A stretch of 29,846 bases of DNA from a virus: the IMG/VR virus record IMGVR_UViG_3300010370_000163, positions 1 through 29,846 of that record. One strand, given 5' to 3'. A program made the translations under genes and the position numbers. Shown here in pieces: positions 19,593-28,611 of this stretch; the first letter of the stretch is position 1, and each line of letters opens with the position of its first letter. The notes beneath the pieces were generated by a model. It ran no database searches, was not told the origin of the DNA, and worked only from the letters and a program-made list of their open reading frames with translations.

Positions 19593-20294
19593 CTAGACGG
19601 CGAACTTCTGAAGTTCAAGTTGCTTCGCAAGAATCGAAGCAGGTATCTGATCGGGTTGCTTCCGCAGCTTCCCAACCACATCCGACAGCAACGAAGCCTG
19701 CTCATCAGACAACTCTGACCCGGCTTCCAACACGGTGATTGCCTCAGCCAACTTGTCGGCATCGGTCGCCGTCCGCTGAGCCAACTTGTCCAGGCTGCGA
19801 ACACTGGCAGAAGTCGCCGCATACGCAGGGAACCCAGTCACCACCGACACCTCGTACAGCTTCACTTCCTTCAACTCACGCACCGTACCGTCATCGTTCC
19901 AACGGTCACCGCGAGCAGGAACAGAGAACCCGAACGACATCGAATCCACATCGCCACGCTTGATGAGCGTCGACAGGTCACGACCAACGGTCGTGTCCGG
20001 TAGATCGGCGTCAACCTTCAGACCGCGTTCATCTTCCATCAGACGCAACGTCTTGGCTCTCGTCGTCGCCAACAGCATCGACGAATCATGGTTCAGATAC
20101 ATCCGAATGTTGTTCCGCGAATTGAGCGTCTTCTTGAACGCACCAGGCAGGATTCGTTCAGTGAACGGCAACGGCTCCGAATCAGAATTGAACACTGCCG
20201 CATAGCCGCTGAACGACATACCGTCACCAGCCGGACCTTCACGCAACTCAAGTTCGTTGACGGTGAGTCGGCGCGTCTCAATCTTGTCGGTCAT
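19593..20294 (-). CDS. HK97-family prohead protease
   Basis: I start at ATG 20294. The upstream TTG at 20303 has no better ribosome site. The protein shows the family pattern: SFSGYAAVFNSDSEPL, then FTERILPGAFKKTL, the catalytic His in YLNHDSSMLLAT, the Ser in DSMSFGFSVPARGD, and VKLYEVSVVTGFPAY. It cleaves the scaffold domain of the major capsid protein during head maturation. The C-terminal part is a charged helical tail (LDKLAQRTATDADKLAEA) that may act in scaffolding. The gene is between the HAD-mosaic gene and the capsid gene. Confidence 0.92.
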   Translation of the reverse strand: MTDKIETRRLTVNELELREGPAGDGMSFSGYAAVFNSDSEPLPFTERILPGAFKKTLNSRNNIRMYLNHDSSMLLATTRAKTLRLMEDERGLKVDADLPDTTVGRDLSTLIKRGDVDSMSFGFSVPARGDRWNDDGTVRELKEVKLYEVSVVTGFPAYAATSASVRSLDKLAQRTATDADKLAEAITVLEAGSELSDEQASLLSDVVGKLRKQPDQIPASILAKQLELQKFAV

Positions 20295-20322
20295 GGTTGA
20301 CAATGCTAGCCGTTCTGAGAGA

Positions 20323-21519
20323 TTACTTGTCCACGAACAATCTGGACAAACGCATCAAAGTTTTCAGATAACCGGCACGGCCCTCTTCCTCTTTGACACG
20401 TTCCGCCTGACGTTGAAACCAGTTCATCGCCGGACCTGGATCGAGCGGGTTGATTCCCCACAGATAGAACGCCACCGCACCAGCACCAGGGAACTCGTCG
20501 TTGTTGGCATCACTGTTCTTCGGGGCTTCGAGGTCTACCAGGTGTCGTGCTCCCCAAGCGTTTGCACGAACGACCTTATCCTCACTGATTCTTCCCGCAG
20601 CCATGTCACGGGCTTCACGCACAGTTCGCGCCACCAAACCATCACCAGCGAGGCCCTGCCCGTAGTAGTCGAGACCTTTGCGGGCGGCCGCACGAATGTA
20701 CGACGGGACATCGAAGGAGAGCTGCCGGTTCGGGTTCGGCTCCGGATAGTAGTTGAGGTCAGACCCGACAATGTTTCCGCTCTGAACGGTTTGCCCTGGG
20801 TTGTCATTCGGCAGTCCCTCCACTGGTTCCCAAGCGTCGCAATAGTAGGCATTGGAAACTTTCGCATCCCAACGCTCACACCAAAAGTTCTTGAAATGCA
20901 CACAGTTCCCACAGTTGCGGTTCGCCGGCACATCCGCCGTAGCCGCAGGACGATACGCGGCAGGCAACGCACGCAACTCCGGCATCTCACCTTCAGAAAT
21001 GTCGGCAGGGTCCAACACCGGGATACCGAGGTCACGGAACACCGAACGATTGTCCGGGTCATTGTCAATAGCCAACCGCACCGGGCCCTCATCCAAAATG
21101 TCTTGCGCCTTCTCAGCCTTGTACTCAGGCGTCGACTGCTCGGCATCATCCTTGAACTCGATGTCGTCGTACCTAACCCCAGCCGCATCTAACGCAACCT
21201 TCGTCGCATCCTCCTCATCTTCCATACGACCCGTCACAATGTAAATGTAGAAATCCTCAAACAATTTATTGACGTAATCAACGACACGCTGAATCGGCTC
21301 TGAGCCATTCAACAACGTCCCATCAACATCAACGATCACCGTCTCCTCGGCATCCTCAGACCGTTCACCACCCGGTTCCATGTCCTCAGCAATCGACACC
21401 GCAACCATCTGGTCAATTGCCGCCTGCTTCGTCGCATGACAACCGATAACTTCACCGTCTTCCTTGATGGTTGCCCAACCGCTGCAATCAGGTGACGAAT
21501 CAGTGATGAAGTACGGCAT
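20323..21519 (-). CDS. mosaic phage protein: CxGW module, HAD phosphatase domain, Cys4 module
   Basis: The 398 residues read as four modules. Residues 1..50 hold DCSGWATIKEDGEVIGCHAT, a small motif often attached to actinophage capsid proteases. Residues 58..170 are a complete HAD domain: DVDGTLL (nucleophile Asp), IVTGR (Ser/Thr motif), YKAEKA (Lys) and AIDNDPDNR (acidic motif). Next is a four-Cys block CGNCVHF...FWC...YYCDAWEP, likely a metal site. The C-terminal module (VREARDMAAGRISEDKV, then GAGAVAFYLWGINPLDPG) is also common in phage head-region proteins. It lies between the fibre/glycosyltransferase genes and the protease. A virion-associated or assembly role is inferred. The HAD substrate is unknown. 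Confidence 0.8.
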   Translation of the reverse strand: MPYFITDSSPDCSGWATIKEDGEVIGCHATKQAAIDQMVAVSIAEDMEPGGERSEDAEETVIVDVDGTLLNGSEPIQRVVDYVNKLFEDFYIYIVTGRMEDEEDATKVALDAAGVRYDDIEFKDDAEQSTPEYKAEKAQDILDEGPVRLAIDNDPDNRSVFRDLGIPVLDPADISEGEMPELRALPAAYRPAATADVPANRNCGNCVHFKNFWCERWDAKVSNAYYCDAWEPVEGLPNDNPGQTVQSGNIVGSDLNYYPEPNPNRQLSFDVPSYIRAAARKGLDYYGQGLAGDGLVARTVREARDMAAGRISEDKVVRANAWGARHLVDLEAPKNSDANNDEFPGAGAVAFYLWGINPLDPGPAMNWFQRQAERVKEEEGRAGYLKTLMRLSRLFVDK

Positions 21520-22322
21520 CAGCCAACAACTCTAGTCGCAGCATCGAACCCTGCTATCGTCTCCCGATTCCGTTCAGCGATCTCCGCGACGAGCCGCTGG
21601 ATGTCGGCGTTGCGTTGACGTTGCGCTGTGTGTGCCCCGATGTGCTGCTTGTAGAGAAGCTTCGGAATGTGGCGGCTCACCGTGTTGAGGCAGGTGCGGA
21701 CGACGAGGTCGTAGTCGTCGGCGACATGCAACGTCGGATCGTGTCCACCGATTTGCCGGTAGAGGGAGGCCCGCCAGGCGCGGACATGGTTCGGGGCTGA
21801 CACGATGTGGCTCAAGGTGATTGGGTTCAATGCCGGTGCGGACATCACCCACATGCCGTCGTGTTGGTATTCGGAGCCGTAACCGAACGCCCAACCCGCA
21901 GGGTATTTCCCTGTTTGTCCGTCGGGCAGGATTTCGCACCAGTCCGAGTAGACGAATCCGACAGCAGGGTTTTGGAAGGCGTCGTGGATTTCTTGGAGGG
22001 CGTCGGGTGTGAGTTCGTCGTCGTGGTCGAGTTCGACGAGGATGTCTCCTTCGGCAGCCATGAATGCTCGCCGTTTTACTTGTCCGATGTTTCCGCTGTG
22101 GATGTGGCTGCGGTGGGCGACGAGTCGGAATCGTTCATCGGATGCGAACCCGTAGAGCTGTTGCCATACGTCGTTGCTGGTGGAGTCGTCCCATACGACC
22201 CATTCCCAGTCGGTGAATGTTTGGGTTTTGAGAGATGCCCAGGTGCGGGCAAGTATGTCTGGTGGCGTCTCGTATGTCGCCGTTACGACGGAGATTCTTC
22301 TGGTTCTGACGGTGCTTCCCAT
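21519..22322 (-). CDS. family 2 glycosyltransferase next to the fibre gene
   Basis: I start at ATG 22322, which has GGAGG close upstream. The in-frame TTG at 22343 lacks a ribosome site. Motifs are clear: [29 protein letters not shown] (nucleotide-binding Asp pair), ILVELDHDDEL (D-x-D for the metal) and HVADDYDLVVRTC (catalytic acid). This is a normal-length 267-residue GT-A enzyme without membrane segments. It directly follows the collagen-like fibre and the small protein, and overlaps the HAD gene by TGATG. The acceptor could be the fibre, by analogy with phages that glycosylate their virions. Confidence 0.87.
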   Translation of the reverse strand: MGSTVRTRRISVVTATYETPPDILARTWASLKTQTFTDWEWVVWDDSTSNDVWQQLYGFASDERFRLVAHRSHIHSGNIGQVKRRAFMAAEGDILVELDHDDELTPDALQEIHDAFQNPAVGFVYSDWCEILPDGQTGKYPAGWAFGYGSEYQHDGMWVMSAPALNPITLSHIVSAPNHVRAWRASLYRQIGGHDPTLHVADDYDLVVRTCLNTVSRHIPKLLYKQHIGAHTAQRQRNADIQRLVAEIAERNRETIAGFDAATRVVG

Positions 22323-22474
22323 GTTCCTCCAACAAGTTTCCAACCATACGACACACCAGGATTCTCATCGCAAGGCAACAACTGTGCAATCCCAGCAGGC
22401 GAATACGGAGACACACCATCCCAAATGACGACGTTGACGACGACGCCTTCAGCGTTGAGTTCTAGCCATCTCAT
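22283..22474 (-). CDS. small protein downstream of the collagen-like fibre
   Basis: The start ATG overlaps the TGA of the fibre gene (ATGA). The 63-residue protein opens [20 protein letters not shown] and contains [16 protein letters not shown], ending with Pro/Ser/Glu. The pattern (x-x-x-V-x-N-V-I-x-W-D-G, then G-x-x-W) resembles short proteins seen after fibre genes in several phages, some acting as fibre chaperones or caps. That role is inferred from context. It overlaps the glycosyltransferase gene by 40 bases. Confidence 0.65.
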   Translation of the reverse strand: MRWLELNAEGVVVNVVIWDGVSPYSPAGIAQLLPCDENPGVSYGWKLVGGTWEAPSEPEESPS

Positions 22475-24831
22475 CCGAATACCCAAATCTTGATTTGTGC
22501 GTCGCCGCCTGCTCCACCGTTGCCGCCGTTGTTGTTGTTGTTACCGCCTCCACCGCCTCCACCGCCGCCGCCCGGCGAGCCGCCTGCGCCGCCTGTCCCG
22601 CCTGCGCCAGCGTTATTAGAGCCGCCGCCCGATCCGCCTTCTGATGTGCCGCCAGCCGTTCCGTTGCCACCGCCTGCGGTTCCGCCAGCTGGCCCGCCAC
22701 CAGAAGCAGGAATCCATGTTTCACCAGCGGTCAACGACGGATTGGTTTCATACGAGCCACCAGCACCCCCGGCAGTATTTGTGGTTGTGATGCCACCGCC
22801 TCCACCGCCACCGCCGCCTCCACGAAACGACTTCACTCCTGCTGCGCCTGCTGTACTGCCGCTACCAACGCCGCCAGCACTAAACATAGTTTGTGTTGTT
22901 GTTGTCTGCATTCCCTGAACTGCGACGCCGCTACCTCCCGCTACGTTGCCACTTTGCCCACCGCCTGCGCCGCGCCTGCCGCCAGCGAAATAGTAAGTTC
23001 CAAAACGGCTGACCCCGCCCACGTTTCCCGCTGTACCATTGCCGGATGAACCAGTCCGACCACCGCCCGCCGTCCCGCCCGCGCCGATAGTCACAGTCAC
23101 TGATGCACCTGCACCGCCGACTTCTGAGGCCGCTAAAACTATTCGATCCCACGGGCCGCCGCCCCCACCGCCGCCACCACCGATTTGCGTAGTTGCCGAT
23201 TGACGCCCGCCGCCACCGCCACCGCCACCTGCACCGATGCAGTCAACAACGATGACACGAGCACCTGTCGGAACGGTGTAGGTCGTGCTCGATGCAAACG
23301 TTTGTGCATCAAGTTCACTCATACCGCCCGATGCAGCAGCCCATTTCATGCCCTCGTTCGTCGTGCTGTCGACGGTGAGGACGTGTCCGTTCGTGCCGCC
23401 GACGGGGAGACGTACCGTCGTCGTCGAAGTGCGGGTAAGGAGGTCGCCTTTGGTCGTCAACTCCGATCCACCAGCAGCACCCTGCGGACCCTGCGAACCT
23501 TGTGGACCTTGTGAACCTGTCGCACCTTGAGCACCAGTAGCACCTTGCGGCCCGGTAGCTCCTTGCGGTCCAGTATCACCTTGCGGACCTTGCGGACCGG
23601 TTGATCCCTGCGGCCCGGTATCACCTTGCGGCCCGGTTGCTCCAGTAGCACCCTGCGAACCTGTTGCACCTTGCGGACCGGCAGCACCCTGAGCACCCTG
23701 AGCTCCTTGCGGACCTGTATCACCTTGTGGACCTGGAGCTCCTTGCGGACCTGTATCACCTTGTGGACCTTGAGCACCAGTAGCACCAGCAGCACCTTGC
23801 GGACCTGTCGCACCTTGAGGACCTGTCGCACCTTGAGGACCTTGCGAACCTGTCGCACCCTGAGCACCTTGCGGACCTTGCGGACCGACAAGGTTCATCG
23901 CAAAAATGACGTTCTGATTGTTCGAGAAGTTCGTCGTGCCTGTGCCACCGCTTGATACCAACGTGACAGGGAACTCCCAATAGTTTGTTTGCGCGACTGG
24001 TGCAGAACTGATTTCCCATTTCTGGAAATTGTCCGACAAGTTTTTATCTTGAATTATGAATGTGTCGCCGACACCGAGCAACGCAAGGAAGATGTCGATG
24101 TCGAAGTTGTTTGCGTCAATGTGCGACACGTTGATTTGTGTTGCGGATGTTTGCGTCGCATTATTCCAAATCAGATGCGTCGAACCTGGATCACCGCTCG
24201 TAATCGTCGTCTTCGCTTTGTAGTCATAGAACGACGTCGACTGTCCTGCTGCACCTTGCGGACCCTGTGAACCCTGCGGTCCTTGCGAACCTGTCGCACC
24301 TTGCGAACCTTGTGGACCTGTCGCACCTTGAGGACCTTGAGCACCGGTCGCACCCTGCGGACCGACATCACCTTGAGCACCAGTCGCACCGTGAGGACCC
24401 TGAACTCCTTGCGGACCTGTCGCACCTTGCGGACCGACAGCACCCTGAGCACCTTGCGGACCCTGAGCACCAGTCGAACCTTGAGGACCAGTAGCACCGA
24501 TCGCGCCTTGCGGACCTTGAGCACCAGTCGCACCCTGAGCACCCTGTGGACCTGTAGCACCCTGCGAACCTGTTGCACCCTGAGGACCCTGAGCACCAGT
24601 AGCACCCTGAGCACCAGTAGCACCCTGAGCACCCTGCGGACCTGTAGCACCCTGCGAACCCGTCGCACCCTGAGCACCCTGGGCTCCTTGTGGGCCGATA
24701 GAACCAGCCGACTGCGTAATCGTCACCGACTGCGTCGACTCTTGAATCGTCACCTCAGTATCGGACTCGACGACCGTGACCCGCACCGGAGTCTCGACGA
24801 CCTCAACCGTGATCGGTTTATCTTGCGCCAT
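22471..24831 (-). CDS. collagen-like, glycine-rich tail fibre
   Basis: The 786-residue protein has five parts. A beta N-terminus (residues 1..42, [17 protein letters not shown]) comes first, probably the attachment end. Then a Gly-x-x collagen-like block (about 46..196), a globular beta insert of about 120 residues ([13 protein letters not shown], then [13 protein letters not shown]), and a second collagen-like block (about 316..454). A fibre module ([20 protein letters not shown]) follows. The last part is a glycine-rich C-terminal domain (about 515..786) with stretches such as GAGGGGGGGG, similar to the glycine-rich tips of other phage fibres. Collagen-like repeats of GPQGATGAQ type form trimers. 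A receptor-contact role is likely. The gene sits unusually between portal and protease genes. Confidence 0.85.
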   Translation of the reverse strand: MAQDKPITVEVVETPVRVTVVESDTEVTIQESTQSVTITQSAGSIGPQGAQGAQGATGSQGATGPQGAQGATGAQGATGAQGPQGATGSQGATGPQGAQGATGAQGPQGAIGATGPQGSTGAQGPQGAQGAVGPQGATGPQGVQGPHGATGAQGDVGPQGATGAQGPQGATGPQGSQGATGSQGPQGSQGPQGAAGQSTSFYDYKAKTTITSGDPGSTHLIWNNATQTSATQINVSHIDANNFDIDIFLALLGVGDTFIIQDKNLSDNFQKWEISSAPVAQTNYWEFPVTLVSSGGTGTTNFSNNQNVIFAMNLVGPQGPQGAQGATGSQGPQGATGPQGATGPQGAAGATGAQGPQGDTGPQGAPGPQGDTGPQGAQGAQGAAGPQGATGSQGATGATGPQGDTGPQGSTGPQGPQGDTGPQGATGPQGATGAQGATGSQGPQGSQGPQGAAGGSELTTKGDLLTRTSTTTVRLPVGGTNGHVLTVDSTTNEGMKWAAASGGMSELDAQTFASSTTYTVPTGARVIVVDCIGAGGGGGGGGRQSATTQIGGGGGGGGGPWDRIVLAASEVGGAGASVTVTIGAGGTAGGGRTGSSGNGTAGNVGGVSRFGTYYFAGGRRGAGGGQSGNVAGGSGVAVQGMQTTTTQTMFSAGGVGSGSTAGAAGVKSFRGGGGGGGGGGITTTNTAGGAGGSYETNPSLTAGETWIPASGGGPAGGTAGGGNGTAGGTSEGGSGGGSNNAGAGGTGGAGGSPGGGGGGGGGGNNNNNGGNGGAGGDAQIKIWVFG
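23468..23885 (-). repeat. second collagen-like repeat tract
   Basis: A run of imperfect 9-base units encoding Gly-Pro-Gln, Gly-Ala-Thr, Gly-Ala-Gln and similar triplets, interrupted by near-synonymous changes. The units are alike enough to recombine, so copy number may vary among isolates. It follows the globular insert of the fibre gene in reading order. Confidence 0.8.
24243..24696 (-). repeat. first collagen-like repeat tract
   Basis: This is an analogous run of Gly-x-x codons in the first half of the fibre, of about 150 residues. Triplets change between GPQ, GAQ, GAT and GSQ, with rare forms such as GPH and GVQ. It is close in sequence to the second tract, so homologous exchange between the two could delete the globular insert. 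Confidence 0.8.
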
Positions 24832-25187
24832 TAGCGCGTCACCTCGCCACGAATCTCAAACGTGCCCTGCACCAGGCGAGTCACCACCGATCCTGACACC
24901 AATTCCAAATCGTAAACATAGGTCGCCGCAGAAATTTCTGCCATCGCAGTCGCAGCAACCGACAAGTTGATTGAGCCAGCCGTGCCACCCAACACGATGC
25001 GATTGTTCTCCGTCGTCAACTCCAACACTGCCGCACCCGAAGCGTCAATCTGTGAACGCAACTGCATCCGCGCCGTGTACCCAGTCAGGTTCACCGCTGA
25101 ACCAGCAGAATCTTTCCACGTCAACAAACGGGTGAATGTTGCACCTTGGTCGGCGACGATGTCGTAGATACCGGCAGGAGCAGTCAT
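24831..25187 (-). CDS. beta-rich hypothetical structural protein
   Basis: The start is ATG 25187, overlapping the portal stop (TGATG) and preceded by GAGGTGA. The GTG at 25190 is an alternative. The protein has about 118 residues: [20 protein letters not shown], then [30 protein letters not shown] and [20 protein letters not shown]. This D-Q-G-x-T-F, L-T-W and L-T-G-Y-x-A-R-M-Q-x-R series is a known phage pattern and suggests an Ig-like beta sandwich. It ends by TAATG overlap with the fibre gene, so a fibre-anchor or neck role is plausible. Confidence 0.7.
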   Translation of the reverse strand: MTAPAGIYDIVADQGATFTRLLTWKDSAGSAVNLTGYTARMQLRSQIDASGAAVLELTTENNRIVLGGTAGSINLSVAATAMAEISAATYVYDLELVSGSVVTRLVQGTFEIRGEVTR

Positions 25188-26539
25188 CACTTCACCTCAT
25201 ACGCAGCTTGCGGATCGGTTGGACTGACCGTAGAAATCGGCTGCAACTGTGTAGACGGCAGACCAGTGTGAGCAATCGGTTCGATTCCGAGATACGCCAA
25301 TACACCTGCTGGATCAAAGCCGGCAAGAATTAGACGTTGAGCAATCAACGACTTGCGATCCAAATCGGCGAGGTTCGCTGCGGTGATGTCGATGTTCATC
25401 AAGGGCACACGGTAAGTATCGCCACCTTCAATCGGAGACATGTCCTCAAAACGGCGAACATCATTCACCGACAAATAGCCGTTGTTCAACCCCGACTGAT
25501 AGGAAGCGTTGCGAGCCTGAATGTCACCACGCAACAACCCGGCAGTGGAGAAACGGATGAACGCACGACCAGCCAACAAGACGCTGTACTCGGCTTCAAC
25601 CTTCGCCAAAATCGGTGTCAACGAATGCACCAAGAACGCCAAGTTGTTCGCTTCCACCGAGGCATAACTCATCGCACCCGGTGTCGTCACACCAATCATC
25701 GACGGCGGCACACGGAAAATACGGGCAATCTCCTCCACCGCAAACTGGCGTGACTCAATGAACTGCGATTCGTTCGGATTCACACCCGTCTTCTGGAACG
25801 TCGCACCACCGAACAAGATGCCAGGCCGATGCGAACGACGCAAACCCTTGTGCCCATCCTCGAACGAATCAACCAGATTCTTCGCCTGCTCACGCGACAA
25901 ATTCCCAGGGAACTGAATGATGCCAGCAGTCGTCGAACCTTGACCGAAGAACCGGGCAGCGAACTCCTCCAACGCACGAGCCAACCCAAGATTCTCCTTC
26001 ACCAAATCCACACGCGACTTCCCACGCAACTCGCCAGGCAACGTCAAATCCTTGATGTGAATCATGTTCACATCCTCAATCCGATCCTTCGCATCGTGAA
26101 CATAAAACAGGCGACCGTTCCCATCACGACGAACCTCGACACGTTGCGGATTCAACACCGACAACGCCAACACCTCACCATCCTCATCACGAATGATGCG
26201 AGTGAACGAGTTGCCGTTCAGAAGCAGCGAAACAACAACCTGCTGAAAATGGTCTTCCTTCGTGACACCGATGTCAGGCGCATCCAACCATGCAGGTCGC
26301 GGCCGATACTGCAACCGCACACCCTCCTGACGAATGTACGAATCCACCGGCAACGTCGAAATCGTGTCAGCGATCAACCGCACACACGCATACACCGTCC
26401 CAATCTTGAGCGAATCCTCCTGCGTGACATACACACCAGAGTTCGTCGAGAACGTGTAACCGTCACCGGCCGCGAACAAGGTTTGGAACGAGATGGCACG
26501 CTGCTCCTCCTGGCGGCCCAACAGACGGTCAAGAATCAT
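25187..26539 (-). CDS. portal protein, HK97 family
   Basis: The 450-residue protein has the family landmarks: VYACVRLIADTISTLPVDSY near residue 50, a wing region with LLNGNSFTRI, then NMIHIKDL. The stem segment FQKTGVNPNESQFIESRQFA and the block PSMIGVTTPGAMSYASVEA follow, then LTPILAKVEAEYSVLLAG and a C-terminal part. It forms the dodecameric ring through which DNA enters and leaves. The start ATG overlaps the stop of the small membrane protein. Confidence 0.92.
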   Translation of the reverse strand: MILDRLLGRQEEQRAISFQTLFAAGDGYTFSTNSGVYVTQEDSLKIGTVYACVRLIADTISTLPVDSYIRQEGVRLQYRPRPAWLDAPDIGVTKEDHFQQVVVSLLLNGNSFTRIIRDEDGEVLALSVLNPQRVEVRRDGNGRLFYVHDAKDRIEDVNMIHIKDLTLPGELRGKSRVDLVKENLGLARALEEFAARFFGQGSTTAGIIQFPGNLSREQAKNLVDSFEDGHKGLRRSHRPGILFGGATFQKTGVNPNESQFIESRQFAVEEIARIFRVPPSMIGVTTPGAMSYASVEANNLAFLVHSLTPILAKVEAEYSVLLAGRAFIRFSTAGLLRGDIQARNASYQSGLNNGYLSVNDVRRFEDMSPIEGGDTYRVPLMNIDITAANLADLDRKSLIAQRLILAGFDPAGVLAYLGIEPIAHTGLPSTQLQPISTVSPTDPQAAYEVK

Positions 26540-26688
26540 TTGTCATCCTTCGCAACCGTCCGAGACAACGCAAACGCCGTCGCAAACGCCATCACACCGA
26601 TGACAGCCAACCCGACCGACAACGACACAGCGAACCCTGCCGCAATAAAACTTGCCATCCCGACCATCTCCAGTATGAACACTCTCAT
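26536..26688 (-). CDS. 50-residue single-pass membrane protein between terminase and portal
   Basis: The short ORF begins MRVFILEMVGMASFIAAG and continues with FAVSLSVGLAVIGVMAF and ATAFALSRTVAKDDK. It has AGGAGG seven bases upstream of the ATG and an ATGA overlap with the portal gene, so it is very likely translated. Two close hydrophobic helices or one long one can be drawn. The short charged tail would be in the cytoplasm. A membrane protein here is common in actinophages but unexplained. Lysis timing or portal docking to the membrane are possible roles. Confidence 0.7.
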   Translation of the reverse strand: MRVFILEMVGMASFIAAGFAVSLSVGLAVIGVMAFATAFALSRTVAKDDK

Positions 26689-26720
26689 CCCAGCCTCCTA
26701 GGTTAGACGATTGAGTTTAG

Positions 26721-28205
26721 TCAGACCACGAAGAAACCAGGCTGCGGCTCCTCAACCGGTGTCGTCGTCGCACGATCAACCGCCATCGCAAGGGCAATCA
26801 CCGCGTCAATCTTCCGTTTCGACTTACCCTTCGACAACGTCCACCCGTTGTCCTTGACACGCTGCGCCGCAGACAACACCTGATCGGTGAACAACGGACT
26901 CCCATCATGCGCCAAACGCTGATTCACAATGCACTCATACAGATGTCCGCACGCAGGCACCATACGTTGCGGCGACTGCGGAAACTCCACCATCGGAAAC
27001 CCATCCTCCGCCAACGCCTCCGCAGTCCGCTGAAAAAACGCAGGGTCATACGCAATCTCCTGAATGTCATAGAGCTGCGCCATCTCACGCAGATGCGACT
27101 CCACCGCCGACACATCGAGCACACCACCGTCAGGCAACCAAATCTTCGCCCGCGCCACAATCCGACCATCAACATGCTGAACCGCAACCGCAGCCGTCGT
27201 ATCCCGCTTCAACGCCATGTCCACACCAATCCACGTCGCAGCACCCGGCACAAGTTGAACATCACTCCGACACAACTCCCACGCACCCTGCGGAAGCCAC
27301 GAATCCTCAGCAGTACGAACCCACTGATTGAACCGATACCTGCGCACCGACACCTCGCTCGTCTGACGCACCGCAATCTCCATGTCCTCCATGTCAAGCA
27401 AACCTTCAGCGAGATTCGGATTCGCCTGCAACCAAGCATCACGATCATTCATGTCGCAACCCTCCGGCGCCTCCCACCACCAAAACCCGAACGCATCATC
27501 ATCAATCTCATTGCGACACACCTTCTGCCCGTAGCCGTAGAGAGTTCCGCAAATGCTCGACAAGTCATAACCCGCAGTCGTAATCGCCACAATCTGCGGA
27601 TCGCGCCTCGCACCCGAACCCAACGTCAACGCATCCCACAGCTCCGAGTTCGGCTGAACATGCAACTCGTCAAAGATGACAGTGCTCGGGTTCAAGCCTT
27701 GCTGCAACTTCGCGTCGCTCGACAGCACCCGGTAGACGCTGTGCGTCGACGGCACCTCAATCGCATCCCGATACACCTTGCAAATCCCGCTCAACGCAGG
27801 CGACTGCTGCACCTGCCACTTCGCCTCATCGAACACCACACGCGCCTGACGACGATCACCAGCCGCGCTGTAGACCTCCGCACCGTGCTCGCCCTCAATC
27901 AGACCATAGAGCGCAATCAGCGAACCCAACAACGACTTCCCGTTCTTGCGGCCAAGACCAATCAGGCTGCGACGGTATCGAAGCAGACCATCCGGACGCC
28001 GCTCATACAGGGCGTTGATGAGATTCCGTTGCCATGGTGTCGGCGAGAACGCTTGCCCAGCCAGCACGCCTTTCGAGACGTGCATGAATGACTCGGCAAA
28101 GTCAATGACGTGCGGCCCTTCAGTCAGCCTCGGCTTCTCCGACGTCGACCACCTTGGTGGCACGACTACCCTTCGTTTTCCTTTCGCGGTAAGCGTCGAG
28201 CTCAT
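26721..28205 (-). CDS. terminase large subunit
   Basis: The 494-residue protein has the ATPase Walker A GLGRKNGKS (83..91), the adenine-side region AEVYSAAGDRRQARVVFDEA, and Walker B VIFDELH (176..182). The coupling segment PQIVAITTAGYD follows. The nuclease domain has GVDMALKRDTTAAV (Asp 329), AYDPAFF and a late acidic residue in KIDAVIALAMAVDR. The ATPase pumps DNA and the nuclease cuts concatemers. The start overlaps the small subunit gene by 86 bases, which is long but there is no later start before the ATPase core. Confidence 0.93.
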   Translation of the reverse strand: MSSTLTAKGKRRVVVPPRWSTSEKPRLTEGPHVIDFAESFMHVSKGVLAGQAFSPTPWQRNLINALYERRPDGLLRYRRSLIGLGRKNGKSLLGSLIALYGLIEGEHGAEVYSAAGDRRQARVVFDEAKWQVQQSPALSGICKVYRDAIEVPSTHSVYRVLSSDAKLQQGLNPSTVIFDELHVQPNSELWDALTLGSGARRDPQIVAITTAGYDLSSICGTLYGYGQKVCRNEIDDDAFGFWWWEAPEGCDMNDRDAWLQANPNLAEGLLDMEDMEIAVRQTSEVSVRRYRFNQWVRTAEDSWLPQGAWELCRSDVQLVPGAATWIGVDMALKRDTTAAVAVQHVDGRIVARAKIWLPDGGVLDVSAVESHLREMAQLYDIQEIAYDPAFFQRTAEALAEDGFPMVEFPQSPQRMVPACGHLYECIVNQRLAHDGSPLFTDQVLSAAQRVKDNGWTLSKGKSKRKIDAVIALAMAVDRATTTPVEEPQPGFFVV

Positions 28206-28611
28206 TCTGAATCTTCACCTCCACGAAACCTAGGCGGGCACGATCCACAGGAGTGAAACCGAGCAGGGATAAACAATCTAACACCTGCGCATCAAGTGCT
28301 CGTAACGCTGTTCTGTCACGCCAATCACCATCACGCAAGACACGCACCCGCAACGCCTGACGCTCATCAATCTGTTCACACACCATCTGCAATAACTCGA
28401 TGTCCGTCTGCGGACTAATCCACGCAAATCCAACTGCCCAAACCCGTTGCCAAAACGCCAATCCAACCTGACCCAACGGACGCACCGGTTCAGGAGCAGA
28501 AACTTGACCAACGATTGCCACCTCAGCAGACGGCAACTTTCGCTTCCCTGGATTACCCAAACGACGCTTCTGCTCGGTGGGCTTCGGCGGACGCCCAACC
28601 GGCCTAGCCAT
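28120..28611 (-). CDS. terminase small subunit, P27-like
   Basis: The N-terminus (GRPPKPTEQKRRLGNPGKRK, residues 6..25) is the diagnostic opening of P27-family small terminases. A helical body follows: VGLAFWQRVWAVG, TDIELLQMVCEQIDERQAL, ALDAQVLDCLSLLGFTPVDRARLG. It binds the packaging site and directs the large subunit. The C-terminal 90 bases overlap the large subunit gene. The upstream methyltransferase gene overlaps the first bases, so packaging and methylation genes are co-transcribed. Confidence 0.88.
   Translation of the reverse strand: MARPVGRPPKPTEQKRRLGNPGKRKLPSAEVAIVGQVSAPEPVRPLGQVGLAFWQRVWAVGFAWISPQTDIELLQMVCEQIDERQALRVRVLRDGDWRDRTALRALDAQVLDCLSLLGFTPVDRARLGFVEVKIQNELDAYRERKTKGSRATKVVDVGEAEAD

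Noticed and set aside
22490-22918. Proline-rich plus-strand frame
   Set aside because: It is the complement of the glycine-rich fibre end; GGN codons read as CCN on the other strand.
23468-24696. Possible CRISPR-like or tandem non-coding repeats
   Set aside because: Repeats are in frame, 9 bases long without spacers, and encode Gly-x-x triplets of the fibre.
26907-28091. Plus-strand open frame of 394 codons opposite the large terminase
   Set aside because: It is extremely rich in Arg, His and Leu and lies exactly under a well-supported terminase gene.
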